Source: Acinetobacter sp. C26M
Lineage (GTDB): Bacteria; Pseudomonadota; Gammaproteobacteria; Pseudomonadales; Moraxellaceae
Direction of reading: 5' to 3'
NCBI RefSeq assembly: GCF_023702675.1
Contig: NZ_CP098478.1
Location: 620,001 to 684,000, forward strand
DNA: 64,000 bases
The notes under the pieces were generated by a model that was not told the origin of the DNA, searched no databases, and saw only the letters and a list, made by a program, of their open reading frames with translations. The translations under genes were made by a program, and so were the position numbers. This document shows positions 1 to 9,525 of the stretch, piece by piece; within the stretch, counting starts at the first letter, position 1; each line of letters starts with the position of its first letter.

Positions 1-126
1 GAGGGCATTGGACTACATTATCGTGCCAATGAAATTAGTAAGGATGCACCACAGTTGGATATTTATCTCACCACTGAACAAAGTAAACAGATGCTACAAG
101 CTGAAATTTATCAGCAAATGTTTTAA
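1..126 (+). CDS. 3' end of an unidentified gene, cut by the window edge
   Basis: Reading frame 1 is open from the first base to a TAA at 124-126, giving 41 residues that end in the residues IYQQMF. The codon use looks like real Acinetobacter coding sequence (Glu, Gln and Ile-rich with no rare-codon cluster). The 5' part lies outside the window and the tail carries no motif I recognise, so no function is offered. About 120 bases without features separate it from the next gene, which has its own start. It reads in the same direction as the lipoprotein and TatD genes that follow. Confidence 0.5.
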   Translation, partial: EGIGLHYRANEISKDAPQLDIYLTTEQSKQMLQAEIYQQMF

Positions 127-245
127 TTGGATTGAATACAAGATTTTTGAGATTCGTATAGAAATTGCATGCACTGCTAGCGGTTTTGTATGAAGTTCGA
201 TAGCATTTAAAAATCTTGTGTAATAACAATGCTGATAGGTTTTAA

Positions 246-1160
246 ATGAAAACAATTGCTAAATTTAGCGTGCTTGCTTGTGCAATTTTACTTGCTGCTT
301 GCCAGCCGAAATCAGAACCTAAAGAATCACAGGATAAACCGACAGATCCACCAGCAGCACAGCAAACTGCTGAGCCGATTTTGCGTGGTGAAACGGTGAA
401 GCTACAGGTGACTTTACCTGAATGTAAAGGTAATACCTGCCCAGATTTTACCGTTGAACGATTACAAAGTAATTTCCCATTTATTGATCAGTTACTCGAT
501 CAGCAGATCCTCGATCAACTCAGTAAAATGCTTGATGTGGTTGATGCCGATGCTTCAGCAGCATCCACAGTAAAAACGACTGAGCAAAAAACAGGTCTAG
601 ATACTCAGGCACAAGCCTATGCCAATGCCTTTGTGAAAATTGATGAAGAGTTAAAAGCTTTAAGTAGTAGTCATCAGATCAGCTTGATGATTAAGCCTAA
701 GATTTTGCAACCGAAAGGCAAGCTGGCAACGGTAGTGTTGAATAGCAGCAGTTATTTGGGTGGAGCGCATGGCTCGACTTCACAACGCTATTACAATTTT
801 GATTTAACCACTCAAAAACAGGTGCAGTTACACGACTTATTGTTGCCTAAGCAAAAAGCAACTTTAGACAAGCTGGCCCATGAAGCGTTTAAAACATGGA
901 TTGTCGATTCCAAACTTGCAACCGATCCGAAGGAATATGAACAGGCTTGGCCTTTCCAAATCACCGATAATTTCTTATTGGGTGAGCAGGGTTTAATTCT
1001 GCAATATGGCGAATACGACATTGGTCCTTATGTCGTAGGTTTACCGCGCTTAGTGATTCCATTTAGTGAATTGCAGGGTGTGTTAAAACCTGAATATTTA
1101 CCAAAAATTGATCAGCCCGCAGCGTCTACGCCTGCTGCAAGTACACCAAGTCAAAGTTAA
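246..1160 (+). CDS. Putative lipoprotein, DUF3298/RsiV-like
   Basis: The protein has 304 residues. A lipoprotein signal peptide ends in the lipobox LLAAC, with Cys19 as the expected lipidation site. A low-complexity linker rich in Pro, Lys and Gln follows. The central and C-terminal part contains SSYLGGAHGS and a downstream YYNFDLTTQK stretch, which fit the DUF4163/DUF3298 fold found in RsiV-type proteins; this assignment is from memory of the family pattern, not a search. The C-terminus is a Pro/Ala/Ser tail. The stop codon overlaps the start of the TatD-family gene (TAATG), so the two are probably translationally coupled. Location is likely the periplasmic face of a membrane. Its ligand is unknown. 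Confidence 0.7.
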   Translation: MKTIAKFSVLACAILLAACQPKSEPKESQDKPTDPPAAQQTAEPILRGETVKLQVTLPECKGNTCPDFTVERLQSNFPFIDQLLDQQILDQLSKMLDVVDADASAASTVKTTEQKTGLDTQAQAYANAFVKIDEELKALSSSHQISLMIKPKILQPKGKLATVVLNSSSYLGGAHGSTSQRYYNFDLTTQKQVQLHDLLLPKQKATLDKLAHEAFKTWIVDSKLATDPKEYEQAWPFQITDNFLLGEQGLILQYGEYDIGPYVVGLPRLVIPFSELQGVLKPEYLPKIDQPAASTPAASTPSQS

Positions 1161-1975
1161 TGCAACTGTTCGATACCCATACCCATTTTGATGTTGCCGA
1201 TTTTGATCATGATCGGCAACACTTGGCTGAACAAGCAAAGCGGGTTGGGGTCGATGCTTTGGTGTTGATTGGTTTTGTTGCGTCTAGATTTGATGAATTG
1301 CTCCATACCCATCAACAATTACAATATTGGGAAAATGTGCCACGCTGTTATCTTGCGCCAGGCTTGCATCCATTTTATATCGAACAACATCAGCCAGAAC
1401 ATTTACAGCGGCTTGAGCAAGTCCTACAGCAGCATGACTGTGTGGCTGTAGGTGAAATTGGTTTAGATACTTTTTTAAAACAGCATAAACAGCCTGAACT
1501 GTTTGCCAAGCAACAACATTATTTTATTGAGCAACTTGCATTGGCAACACAGTATCAAAAGCCTGTGTTATTGCATATCCGTAAGGCACATGCTGAAACC
1601 ATTGCTATTTTAAAAACACAAAAATTCAAATTAGGCGGCATTGCCCATGCGTTTAGTGGTGGCGTAGAAGAAGCCAAAGCCTTGGTTAAACTAGGTTTTA
1701 AAATCGGGGTGACAGGACAAATCACCAATCCAAATGCCAAAAAACTGTATCAAGTGGTACAAGCGATTGGCAGCGAAAACTTGGTGATCGAAACCGATTG
1801 TCCAGATATGACACCATTGTGTTGCCAAACTTCGACCGAGCATCGCACCCGTAATACCCCCGTCAACCTACCTTATGTGCTGGAGAGTTTGGCTCAGACC
1901 CTTGACCAGCCTGAGTTGCAGCTGGCAGCACAATTATGGCAAAACTCATTGGCTGCGTTGCAACTTAAATTTTAA
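1160..1975 (+). CDS. TatD-family metal-dependent hydrolase
   Basis: The 271 residues have the TatD TIM-barrel signature in order: the N-terminal metal motif FDTHTHFD (residues 4-11), the central VGEIGLD, the metal-binding HIRKAH, the HAFSGG segment, and the C-terminal ETDCPDMTP. All expected metal ligands are visible. Family members are 3'-5' DNA/RNA exonucleases or deoxyribonucleases in the cytoplasm; the paralogue (TatD, YcfH or YjjV type) cannot be settled here, so no symbol is given. It starts within the stop codon of the upstream lipoprotein gene. Its length is normal for the family, about 260 residues. Confidence 0.9.
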   Translation: MQLFDTHTHFDVADFDHDRQHLAEQAKRVGVDALVLIGFVASRFDELLHTHQQLQYWENVPRCYLAPGLHPFYIEQHQPEHLQRLEQVLQQHDCVAVGEIGLDTFLKQHKQPELFAKQQHYFIEQLALATQYQKPVLLHIRKAHAETIAILKTQKFKLGGIAHAFSGGVEEAKALVKLGFKIGVTGQITNPNAKKLYQVVQAIGSENLVIETDCPDMTPLCCQTSTEHRTRNTPVNLPYVLESLAQTLDQPELQLAAQLWQNSLAALQLKF

Positions 1976-2101
1976 GAGAATAAGCAAATAATCTTGTTAA
2001 AAATAAGATACTAAAAGGGAACACATGCTTTTCTAAACAGGGGTACATTAAAAGAACAATTTGATAATAAACAAACCAGCCAATACTGGGAGGGCAACCT
2101 T

Positions 2102-4858
2102 ATGGCCAGATATAGCAAAATCAATAGTTTCAATGCATTACAAACACTCACCGTCAGTTCGACATCCTATCAAATATTTAGCTTAGCGCGAGCAGCTGAA
2201 ACACTTGGCAATATTGATAAATTGCCAAAGTCTTTAAAGGTTTTGCTAGAAAATTTACTCCGTTTCGAAGATCAAAAAAGTGTAAAAGTGGAGCATATTC
2301 AGGCCTTGGTCGATTGGCAAAAAACCAAAAGTTCTGATCAGGAAATTCAGTATCGCCCTGCACGGGTATTAATGCAGGATTTCACTGGTGTTCCTGCAGT
2401 GGTCGATCTTGCCGCAATGCGTGCCGCAATGGCACAGGCTGGTGGTGATCCCAATCTGATTAACCCTTTATCTCCTGTAGATCTGGTGATTGACCACTCG
2501 GTGATGGTCGATCATTTTGCCGATGACAATGCTTTTGCTGAGAACGTTGAAATTGAAATGCAACGCAACGGAGAGCGTTATCAATTCTTACGTTGGGGGC
2601 AATCTGCATTTAATAATTTTAGTGTGGTGCCGCCCGGTACAGGGATTTGTCACCAAGTCAATTTAGAATATTTGGCGCAAGCGGTCTGGTTGGGAGAAGA
2701 TGAAGGTCAGACCTTTGCTTTTCCAGATACCTTGGTGGGGACAGATTCACATACCACCATGATCAATGGGCTTGGCGTGCTCGGGTGGGGTGTGGGCGGG
2801 ATTGAAGCAGAAGCAGCCATGCTCGGGCAACCTGTATCCATGTTGATTCCCGAAGTGATTGGTTTCAAACTCACAGGCAAATTGCAAGAAGGCATTACTG
2901 CAACCGATTTGGTCTTAACCATTACTCAAATGCTGCGTCAAAAAGGTGTAGTGGGTAAATTTGTTGAGTTCTATGGCGATGGCTTGGCGGATTTGCCTCT
3001 GGCGGATCGTGCCACGATTGCCAATATGGCACCTGAATATGGGGCAACTTGTGGTTTCTTCCCGATTGATGATGTGACATTGGGGTATTTGGCCCTAACT
3101 GGCCGCAAACAAGAACGTATAGATTTAGTAGAAGCTTATAGTAAGGAGCAAGGGCTATGGCGTCATACAGGGGATGAACCTGTATTTACCGATACCTTGA
3201 GTCTGGATATGAGTACCGTGCAGGCTAGTCTGGCAGGACCAAAGCGTCCACAAGATCGGGTTTTGTTGGGCGATGTTCCGAAAACGTTTAATGCGTTGAT
3301 GGAGCTGAATTTAAAACCAGCCAAAGATGCCAAAGAACGTTTGGAGAATGAAGGCGGTGGTGGTACGGCTGTTGAAGCCAAGAAAGCAAATTTAGCGCAT
3401 GAAGAACCCTCTTGCGCCATTGAAGGTAAATCGTATCCATTGAATCATGGTGATGTGGTGATTTCAGCAATTACTTCATGTACGAACACCTCGAATCCAA
3501 GTGTCATGCTGGCAGCAGGTTTACTGGCGAAAAAAGCCATTGAAAAAGGTTTGCAGCGTAAACCATGGGTGAAAAGTTCATTGGCACCGGGTTCTAAAGT
3601 GGTGACCGATTATCTGGCTGCGGCAGGTTTAACGCCGTACTTAGATGAGTTAGGCTATAACTTGGTTGGTTATGGTTGTACCACCTGTATTGGTAACTCT
3701 GGGCCTTTACCCGAACCGATTGAAGAAGCAATTCAATGTCATGATCTAAATGTGGCTTCGGTGCTTTCAGGTAACCGTAACTTTGAGGGACGTGTTCACC
3801 CCCTAGTGAAAACCAACTGGTTGGCTTCACCACCATTGGTAGTGGCTTATGGTTTAGCAGGGAATATCCGAACTGATCTAACCACACAACCGATTGGGCA
3901 AGACCAAAATGGACAAGATGTTTATTTGAAAGACATTTGGCCGAGTCAGTTTGAAATTGATCAAGTACTGCAAAAAGTGAATACCGACATGTTTCATAAA
4001 GAATATGCAGCAGTGTTTGATGGGGATGCAACTTGGCAGGCGATCCAGATTCCACAAAGCCAAACCTATGCGTGGAAAGATAATTCGACTTATATTCGCC
4101 ATCCGCCATTTTTTGAGGAAATTAATCAGCCTCCGAAAGCCATTAGCAATATTGAACAGGCACGTATCTTGGCTGTGTTGGGCGACTCAGTCACCACCGA
4201 TCATATCTCTCCAGCAGGGAATATCAAGAAAGACAGTCCAGCAGGACGCTATTTACAGCAGCAGGGGGTTGAGCCGAAAGATTTCAATTCTTATGGTTCT
4301 CGACGCGGTAACCATGAAGTGATGATGCGCGGGACGTTTGCCAATATCCGCATTAAAAATGAAATGCTGGGTGGTGAAGAAGGTGGCAATACCATCTTTA
4401 TTCCAACGGGTGAAAAGCTGGCTATCTATGATGCATCCATGCTGTATCAGCAACAGAAAACACCGTTGCTGATTATTGCAGGTAAGGAATATGGTACAGG
4501 TTCATCGCGGGATTGGGCAGCAAAAGGGACCAACCTCTTAGGCGTTAAAGCAGTCATTGCGGAAAGTTTTGAACGGATTCATCGTTCGAATCTGGTCGGT
4601 ATGGGCGTATTGCCTTTACAGTTTGTAGATGGTCAAACCCGTCAATCCTTGAACCTCACTGGTCGTGAAGTGCTTTCGATTTATGGATTATCTGATGATA
4701 TCCAACCACATCAAACGCTGGATATTCAGGTACAGCGAGAAGATGGCAGTCAAGACCAGTTCAAAGTGTTGTGCCGCATCGATACGCTAAATGAGGTGGA
4801 ATACTTTAAAGCAGGTGGGATTCTGCATTATGTATTACGCAATTTGATCGCTGCATAA
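2102..4858 (+). CDS. acnA: Aconitate hydratase A
   Basis: This is a 918-residue AcnA/IRP-type aconitase that interconverts citrate and isocitrate through cis-aconitate in the TCA cycle. The [4Fe-4S] cluster cysteines are visible at residue 460 (SCTNTSNPS) and at 526 and 529 (GYGCTTCIGNSGP). The substrate-binding segment DSHTTMINGLGVLGWG lies near residue 215. The mobile C-terminal domain contains GKEYGTGSSRDWAAKG. The length matches the roughly 890-920 of AcnA. A strong ribosome-binding site (GGGAGG) precedes the ATG. It is preceded by about 125 bases with no gene and followed by an intrinsic terminator, so it is probably a single-gene unit. Confidence 0.97.
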   Translation: MARYSKINSFNALQTLTVSSTSYQIFSLARAAETLGNIDKLPKSLKVLLENLLRFEDQKSVKVEHIQALVDWQKTKSSDQEIQYRPARVLMQDFTGVPAVVDLAAMRAAMAQAGGDPNLINPLSPVDLVIDHSVMVDHFADDNAFAENVEIEMQRNGERYQFLRWGQSAFNNFSVVPPGTGICHQVNLEYLAQAVWLGEDEGQTFAFPDTLVGTDSHTTMINGLGVLGWGVGGIEAEAAMLGQPVSMLIPEVIGFKLTGKLQEGITATDLVLTITQMLRQKGVVGKFVEFYGDGLADLPLADRATIANMAPEYGATCGFFPIDDVTLGYLALTGRKQERIDLVEAYSKEQGLWRHTGDEPVFTDTLSLDMSTVQASLAGPKRPQDRVLLGDVPKTFNALMELNLKPAKDAKERLENEGGGGTAVEAKKANLAHEEPSCAIEGKSYPLNHGDVVISAITSCTNTSNPSVMLAAGLLAKKAIEKGLQRKPWVKSSLAPGSKVVTDYLAAAGLTPYLDELGYNLVGYGCTTCIGNSGPLPEPIEEAIQCHDLNVASVLSGNRNFEGRVHPLVKTNWLASPPLVVAYGLAGNIRTDLTTQPIGQDQNGQDVYLKDIWPSQFEIDQVLQKVNTDMFHKEYAAVFDGDATWQAIQIPQSQTYAWKDNSTYIRHPPFFEEINQPPKAISNIEQARILAVLGDSVTTDHISPAGNIKKDSPAGRYLQQQGVEPKDFNSYGSRRGNHEVMMRGTFANIRIKNEMLGGEEGGNTIFIPTGEKLAIYDASMLYQQQKTPLLIIAGKEYGTGSSRDWAAKGTNLLGVKAVIAESFERIHRSNLVGMGVLPLQFVDGQTRQSLNLTGREVLSIYGLSDDIQPHQTLDIQVQREDGSQDQFKVLCRIDTLNEVEYFKAGGILHYVLRNLIAA

Positions 4859-4877
4859 CGAAACACACACTTAAATC

Positions 4878-4908
4878 AAAGATGAAAGCTAGTCTTTCAT
4901 CTTTTTTT
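4878..4908 (+). terminator. Rho-independent terminator of acnA
   Basis: An 11-base stem (AAAGATGAAAG with CTTTCATCTTT) encloses a 5-base loop. It runs into a T tract 20 bases after the acnA stop codon. Confidence 0.85.
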
Positions 4909-4968
4909 GTTTGAATTTCAAGCATTCAGCGTTAAGGTAGTCAGGCCCGATTAAATTGGATAAAGGCT

Positions 4969-6156
4969 TTGAATCAGTTACCTCGCTATGTTTATTATCT
5001 CCTGGTTGCACAGGCCTTTAACCTCATTGCCGCAGTGTTGTCGGTGACGGTGGCTGCAATTGTTGGCTTGAAATTGGCACCTACTCAAGCTTTGGCTACG
5101 GTTCCATATGGCTTGCAGTTTTTAGCGATGTTACTGACTACCTTTATTTTTTCATTTTTGATGAAAAAGCTTGGACGGCATCTGGTTTTCCAGTTTGGTT
5201 GTATCTGTCTTTTCTTCGCTGGTGTTCTCGGTTATTTGGCCCTACAGCAGCAACAGTTTTATTTATTGTGCCTGAGCCATTTTTCTCTGGGTTTATTTAT
5301 CTCAACTGCGAATTTTTATCGCTTTGCTGCTTCTGATCGTTTGGCTGCTGATTTAATTCCAAAAGCCACAGCCATGGTGATCTCGGGTGGGGTGATCGCT
5401 GCTGTGATTGCACCGATGCTGGCAATTCAATTTCAACAGGTACATGGCTTACCTGATTTTACCGCAATCTATTTCATTTTTAGTGTCTTGGCCTTGTTGC
5501 TCTCTCCGATCTTGTATTTATGGAACAAAAAATTCCAATGCCAGCAGATACAGCAGGTGCTGATTGAACCAGCTCAGCGTAGCAAACTGCCAAGCACTTT
5601 GATTATCGCTGCGGTGATCAGCGGTGCATTTGCTTACTATATTATGAATGTCATGATGATTATGTCCTCCTTACATCTCAAGGAACATCACTCATTTCAT
5701 TATGCTTCGATCTCGATTCAGCTACATGTGTTGGCGATGTTTATCCCATCCTTCTTTGTGTCTAAACTGATTCAACGATGGGGAACGCAAACCACAATTT
5801 ATGTCGGTTTTGCTTTGTTGATGTTATCGTCTTTAATTCCAATGTTTGGACAGGTCGGCATCTATATTAATGCTGCCTTGATCGTTCTGGGCGTGGGCTG
5901 GAATTTTGCTTACTCAGGTGCATCAACCTTGTTAGCAGGTCTCAATGAGCAGCAAAAACATCGTGTCCAAGGTATTAATGAAACAGGAATTGCTTTGTTT
6001 GCAACATTAGGGGCATTTTTACCTGCACCGATTTTGAGTAGCCTTGGATGGATCAATGCAAACCTGTTGGCTTTATGCATGAGCATGATTGTTTTTACCT
6101 TGTTGGTTATTTTAATTCGTCGAGATCAACCCCCAAGTAAAGTTTCAGTAGGCTAA
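4969..6156 (+). CDS. MFS transporter
   Basis: This integral membrane protein has 395 residues and about 12 hydrophobic segments spread over its whole length, as in the major facilitator superfamily. A basic loop after the second segment (FLMKKLGRHL) fits the cytoplasmic loop 2-3 of MFS proteins. The C-terminus is short and basic (LIRRDQPPSK). The start used is a TTG; the first membrane segment begins at once after it, and no ATG lies close by. The AAAGG just upstream is only a few bases from the TTG, so the start is uncertain. The substrate cannot be read from sequence. It follows acnA but is separated from it by a terminator. Confidence 0.8.
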   Translation: MNQLPRYVYYLLVAQAFNLIAAVLSVTVAAIVGLKLAPTQALATVPYGLQFLAMLLTTFIFSFLMKKLGRHLVFQFGCICLFFAGVLGYLALQQQQFYLLCLSHFSLGLFISTANFYRFAASDRLAADLIPKATAMVISGGVIAAVIAPMLAIQFQQVHGLPDFTAIYFIFSVLALLLSPILYLWNKKFQCQQIQQVLIEPAQRSKLPSTLIIAAVISGAFAYYIMNVMMIMSSLHLKEHHSFHYASISIQLHVLAMFIPSFFVSKLIQRWGTQTTIYVGFALLMLSSLIPMFGQVGIYINAALIVLGVGWNFAYSGASTLLAGLNEQQKHRVQGINETGIALFATLGAFLPAPILSSLGWINANLLALCMSMIVFTLLVILIRRDQPPSKVSVG

Positions 6157-6217
6157 CCTAAAACCAGTTAAACACGGTAAAATACTACTTTGATTCAAAA
6201 GATAGACCACGACTGTG

Positions 6218-6988
6218 ATGACCGATGTTCCTGTAAATGATGAATATGAGCGCCGTTTTGCTGGTGTTGCCAAAATTTATGGAGAAACTGCTTTTTCACA
6301 TTATGAAAACAGTCATGTCATGGTGATTGGGATTGGCGGCGTCGGCAGTTGGGCAGTTGAAGCACTGGCACGTACAGGGATTGGTGAACTGACCCTAGTC
6401 GATATGGATGTGGTAGCCGCATCGAATATTAACCGTCAATTGCCTGCGATGAGTTCGACACTAGGACAAGAAAAAATCGAAGTGATGGCAGAACGTTGTC
6501 GCCAAATTAATCCACGTATGAAAGTAAACGTGATTGATGATTATCTCAGCCCTGAAAATGTCAAAGAAATTCTAAATCCAGTGCCAAGCATTGTTTTGGA
6601 TTGTATTGATGATGTGAAAGCCAAACTTGCCTTGATGTTGCATTGTCGTTTTAACAAAATCCCGTTGATCGTTTCAGGCGGTGCGGGTGGCAAACTTGAT
6701 CCGCTTAAGATTCGCGTGGCAGACTTATCCAAGACAGAGCAAGACCCAATGTTAGCAAAACTACGCACTCAACTGCGTTCCAAAGGGATTTGTAAAAAGC
6801 CCAAAGAGAAATTCGGCATTACTTGTGTGTATTCGATTGATAATCCATTTTCAAGTGCAGAAGTTTGCCCAAGTGCTGGCTTACGTTGTGGCGGTTATGG
6901 TTCGGCAGTGGTGGTGACTTCAAGCTTTGCCATGGTGGCGGTGGCTGAAGTCTTAAAGAAACTGGATCGTATGCAGATTTGCAAATAG
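6218..6988 (+). CDS. tcdA: tRNA threonylcarbamoyladenosine dehydratase
   Basis: An E1/ThiF-like adenylating enzyme of 256 residues. TcdA (CsdL) converts t6A37 of ANN-decoding tRNAs into the cyclic form ct6A using ATP. The N-terminal RRFAGVAKIYGE is characteristic of the family. The nucleotide-binding motif GIGGVGSWAVEALARTGIG follows, then the E1-type VDMDVVAASNINRQ. Near the C-terminus, VCPSAGLRCGGYGS resembles the segment found in TcdA. ATG at 6218 is taken as the start, but a GTG lies immediately before it at 6215 in the same frame. Length is normal (E. coli about 268). Confidence 0.93.
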   Translation: MTDVPVNDEYERRFAGVAKIYGETAFSHYENSHVMVIGIGGVGSWAVEALARTGIGELTLVDMDVVAASNINRQLPAMSSTLGQEKIEVMAERCRQINPRMKVNVIDDYLSPENVKEILNPVPSIVLDCIDDVKAKLALMLHCRFNKIPLIVSGGAGGKLDPLKIRVADLSKTEQDPMLAKLRTQLRSKGICKKPKEKFGITCVYSIDNPFSSAEVCPSAGLRCGGYGSAVVVTSSFAMVAVAEVLKKLDRMQICK

Positions 6989-7087
6989 TTGTTGAGGGTG
7001 ATCAGCCCTTATTTAACAGGTATTTAACAACCACGACAATTGAGCTAAATTGATTCGTTATAGATAAAAAAGTAGAGAATAATCAAT

Positions 7088-8194
7088 ATGAGTTTCAAAA
7101 AAAATTTAGGCAATACCGAGTATCTTATGCAAAATAATAAAAATAGTTATGCCGAGTTTTGGCAATGGTTTCAGGAGCATCAACATGAGTTTTATCAAAT
7201 ATTAAATGCAAGGAATCAAGATAAAATTCAAGAAGATTTCTTTGATAAATTATGGGCTGAATTGGTGAACGTTCATGATGGAATTTTTTTCCTAGCAGGA
7301 ATGGCAGATGAACACACCGCTGAACTTATATTGACACCTGATGGGGTGATTCAAAATATTATCTTTGTAGAAGAGCTTATTGCCACAGCACCTAAAATTT
7401 CAGGATGGAAATTTACAGCCCTTAAACCCGCTAGTGAAATCCATCAGACCTGTATTGGCATGCATGACCATGAATTTAGTCAAGAAACCTTATCTTTTTA
7501 CCTAAAAGATCATCCTGAATATCCAGATGAAATTGATCTATTTGTGGTTCATGATGAATATAATGAGTCACAAAAAAGTGAATTTTTACAAGGCGTTTAT
7601 ATTTTCTTAGACAATTATTTGGGGGAATATGATTCGGTAACCAAACTCGATCAAGTTTCAGTGCAATCTAAACAAGATGCTGAAAAAGAGTTAATGCCCA
7701 TTGCAAATTTAAAGAAAATTTTAACCTTAAAAAACAGTGAAATTTCTCGTCTTGATAAAGTGATTCGTTCAAATACTGATGAGGATGAATATATTAGTTT
7801 AGAAGGAGAGACGAATGACGGTTTACCTCTTATTGCCATTTTAAATAGCACATTATTAGAATGGGATAAAAAAGCATCACATCCTTGGATGATGATTATT
7901 GAGATACGTTATGGTGGGGAGAACTTTAATGGTATGCCACCATCGAATCAATATGAACTGCTTGAAAGTGTTGAACAGGCATTAGTTGCTGAATTAAAAG
8001 ATGTTGATGGATATTTAAATATCGGTCGTGAAACTGGTAATCATTTAAGAACGATATATCTCGCTTGTAAGGATTTTAGAAAGCCATCCAAGGTAATTGA
8101 CCAAATTATTCAAAATCATAAAGATAACTTCGAAATTGAGGTTAGTTTTTTCAAAGACAAATATTGGCGGTGTCTGAGTAAATTTGGAAGATAA
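7088..8194 (+). CDS. DUF695-like hypothetical protein
   Basis: A soluble protein of 368 residues without signal peptide or membrane segment. The C-terminal part (from about residue 245) looks like DUF695: LEWDKKASHPWMMIIEIRY, then GMPPSNQYELLESVEQAL, then a GRETGNHLRTIYL stretch. The N-terminal part (residues 15-180) is acidic and Phe/Trp-rich and also has the look of a family of unknown function often joined to DUF695. Biochemical role is unknown. The gene is more AT-rich than tcdA upstream and sits at the start of a stretch of accessory and broken genes, which suggests it is not core. ATG at 7088 has AGAG 14 bases upstream. An alternative start is the Met at residue 14. Confidence 0.65.
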   Translation: MSFKKNLGNTEYLMQNNKNSYAEFWQWFQEHQHEFYQILNARNQDKIQEDFFDKLWAELVNVHDGIFFLAGMADEHTAELILTPDGVIQNIIFVEELIATAPKISGWKFTALKPASEIHQTCIGMHDHEFSQETLSFYLKDHPEYPDEIDLFVVHDEYNESQKSEFLQGVYIFLDNYLGEYDSVTKLDQVSVQSKQDAEKELMPIANLKKILTLKNSEISRLDKVIRSNTDEDEYISLEGETNDGLPLIAILNSTLLEWDKKASHPWMMIIEIRYGGENFNGMPPSNQYELLESVEQALVAELKDVDGYLNIGRETGNHLRTIYLACKDFRKPSKVIDQIIQNHKDNFEIEVSFFKDKYWRCLSKFGR

Positions 8195-8379
8195 AAAGCA
8201 AGATTGATAGAATGCTGGGTAACTAGACTAATGCGATTTGACTGCTACGACCCAATTTATGCAAAAGTATTTTTTATGATGAATAGCAAGCTTGTTTCAT
8301 CGTGAAGAGGGGGCAGCATTTGGGTATTAACTACGCTGTTGCAGAAGCAGGGTGAGTTAAGAATGGCACAACCCAGAGA
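8195..8379. other. Gene-free spacer between convergent genes
   Basis: This 185-base stretch lies between the DUF695-like gene and the convergent peptidase-like gene. I see no coding frame, and no hairpin followed by a T tract. Confidence 0.5.
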
Positions 8380-8859
8380 TTAAGCTTGCGGATACTGTGG
8401 CGCTAAACGGTAGTAACTATAAGTCACATTCGGATCTTTATAAACATCATAGCTACGTTGCTTATAGTCAGATACCCACTGTGATCCTGTAAAACCTGCA
8501 ATATGTCCGTAACGATGTTTTTTGGTGCGGTGGATAATATAAATATCGCCTGGCTGGGGATTATTAAATTCAGGTGTGATTTTTTGATACCCAATCTGTT
8601 GTAAGGTGCGTCCCCAGTCTGATGCAGCAACAGGATGTTGAACGATATTTGCACCAGCAGATTGTAAAGCGATTCTGACGAATTTAGCACATTGAGATGA
8701 GCTGCGATAAGATGCTCGTTTGGTCAACTTCTGAGAGAACTTACTCACATCAATTCCCGAAGACGATGGCAGCTTTGGCATCTCTCGATAAGGAATAACC
8801 ACCTGTTGCGAGGGTGGGTGAATCATACTGTGATCAACTGAAGGTACATCATAAATCAT
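8380..8859 (-). CDS. CHAP/NlpC-like cysteine peptidase or amidase, orphan
   Basis: A small protein of 159 residues. The sequence SSSQCAKFVRIALQSAGA places a Cys (residue 57) at the start of a helix, and YGHIAGFTGSQWVSD supplies a His (residue 119) followed by a conserved-looking Trp-Val-Ser-Asp. PGDIYII between them is typical of CHAP and NlpC/P60 folds, which cleave peptidoglycan peptide or amide bonds. No signal peptide is present, so if it acts on cell wall it must be delivered by another route (phage-type lysis or secretion), which is an inference. The start has AGAG upstream of the ATG. The gene directly upstream on the same strand is broken. Exact family unproven. Confidence 0.65.
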   Translation of the reverse strand: MIYDVPSVDHSMIHPPSQQVVIPYREMPKLPSSSGIDVSKFSQKLTKRASYRSSSQCAKFVRIALQSAGANIVQHPVAASDWGRTLQQIGYQKITPEFNNPQPGDIYIIHRTKKHRYGHIAGFTGSQWVSDYKQRSYDVYKDPNVTYSYYRLAPQYPQA

Positions 8860-9162
8860 TGTGAATCTCTACCGCATTTTCAAAACAACTGAACGTGTGC
8901 CAGAATTTATTACGGCGCCCATAGTAAGCGATAAATCTTAAAAAAACTGAAATGTAACGTAATAATATAACATTTGAGCTGTTGTACAGATCACTTAGCT
9001 GAATTTCTATTTAAGAATCTTTTTCATTATCAGTAAGTTGTTGGTTGATTAGTTTAGATAAAATGATTTGTAAGATTATATTTCATTTTTGCTTAAAAAA
9101 TGGACGGATTGATATGGGGAATTAGATCTGCTTTGATACGTAGTGTTTATCTAAACTTATGT
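8860..9162. other. AT-rich intergenic region upstream of the peptidase-like gene
   Basis: About 300 very AT-rich bases with no coding frame that I can support. It must hold the leftward promoter of the peptidase-like gene, but no convincing -35/-10 pair stands out. Confidence 0.4.
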
Positions 9163-9486
9163 TTAATATAGTGATATGTGATAAATTGATTGAAGTGCTC
9201 CGTCCTGAGAAATTTTCAAATCTTCATCAACATAGTGCAATGAATTCTGCCATATATCAAAAAATTTGTTTTGAATACTAGCGTCTTTAAAATATTTAGC
9301 TAAATATTGCGATGCTTGATCGTGAATACTTATATATGAATCCCCTTATTCTTAATAAAAAACAAAACCATTTAGTACGTCTTTTTGCATAAAATCTAAA
9401 AATATTCCTGTGGTTAACATATATTGCAGCACTTGCTCTGGCACCATTGCTGAACGTATAGTGATGCGCTGCGACGTGTTGAATCT
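9163..9486 (-). pseudogene. Broken gene with two in-frame stop codons
   Basis: One reading frame on the minus strand looks coding over about 105 codons but is interrupted by TAA-GAA-TAA at 9354-9346. The upper part, from an ATG at 9447, reads MVPEQVLQYMLTTGIFLDFM and on to the first TAA. The lower part (9345-9163) continues in the same frame for 60 residues, including HDQASQYLAKYFKDASIQNK and FFDIWQNSLHYVDEDLKI, to a terminal TAA. Both parts have ordinary amphipathic composition. The frame also stays open upstream of 9447. I do not recognise the family. It lies directly upstream of the peptidase-like gene on the same strand, a position where a cognate immunity gene might sit, but that is only inference. 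Confidence 0.45.
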
Positions 9487-9525
9487 GCAATGAATGTTAA
9501 ATATTGAGTTTGAGAGAAATCGTAT

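Noticed and set aside
3594..4109. 171-codon open frame on the minus strand inside acnA
   Set aside because: It lies entirely antisense to a strongly conserved aconitase, with no ribosome-binding site or family signal; long antisense frames are common in such genes.
9296..9490. 64-codon minus-strand ORF with an ATG
   Set aside because: Its residue pattern is poor (Arg/His/Tyr-rich), and the neighbouring frame with two stops has much better protein character over the same bases.
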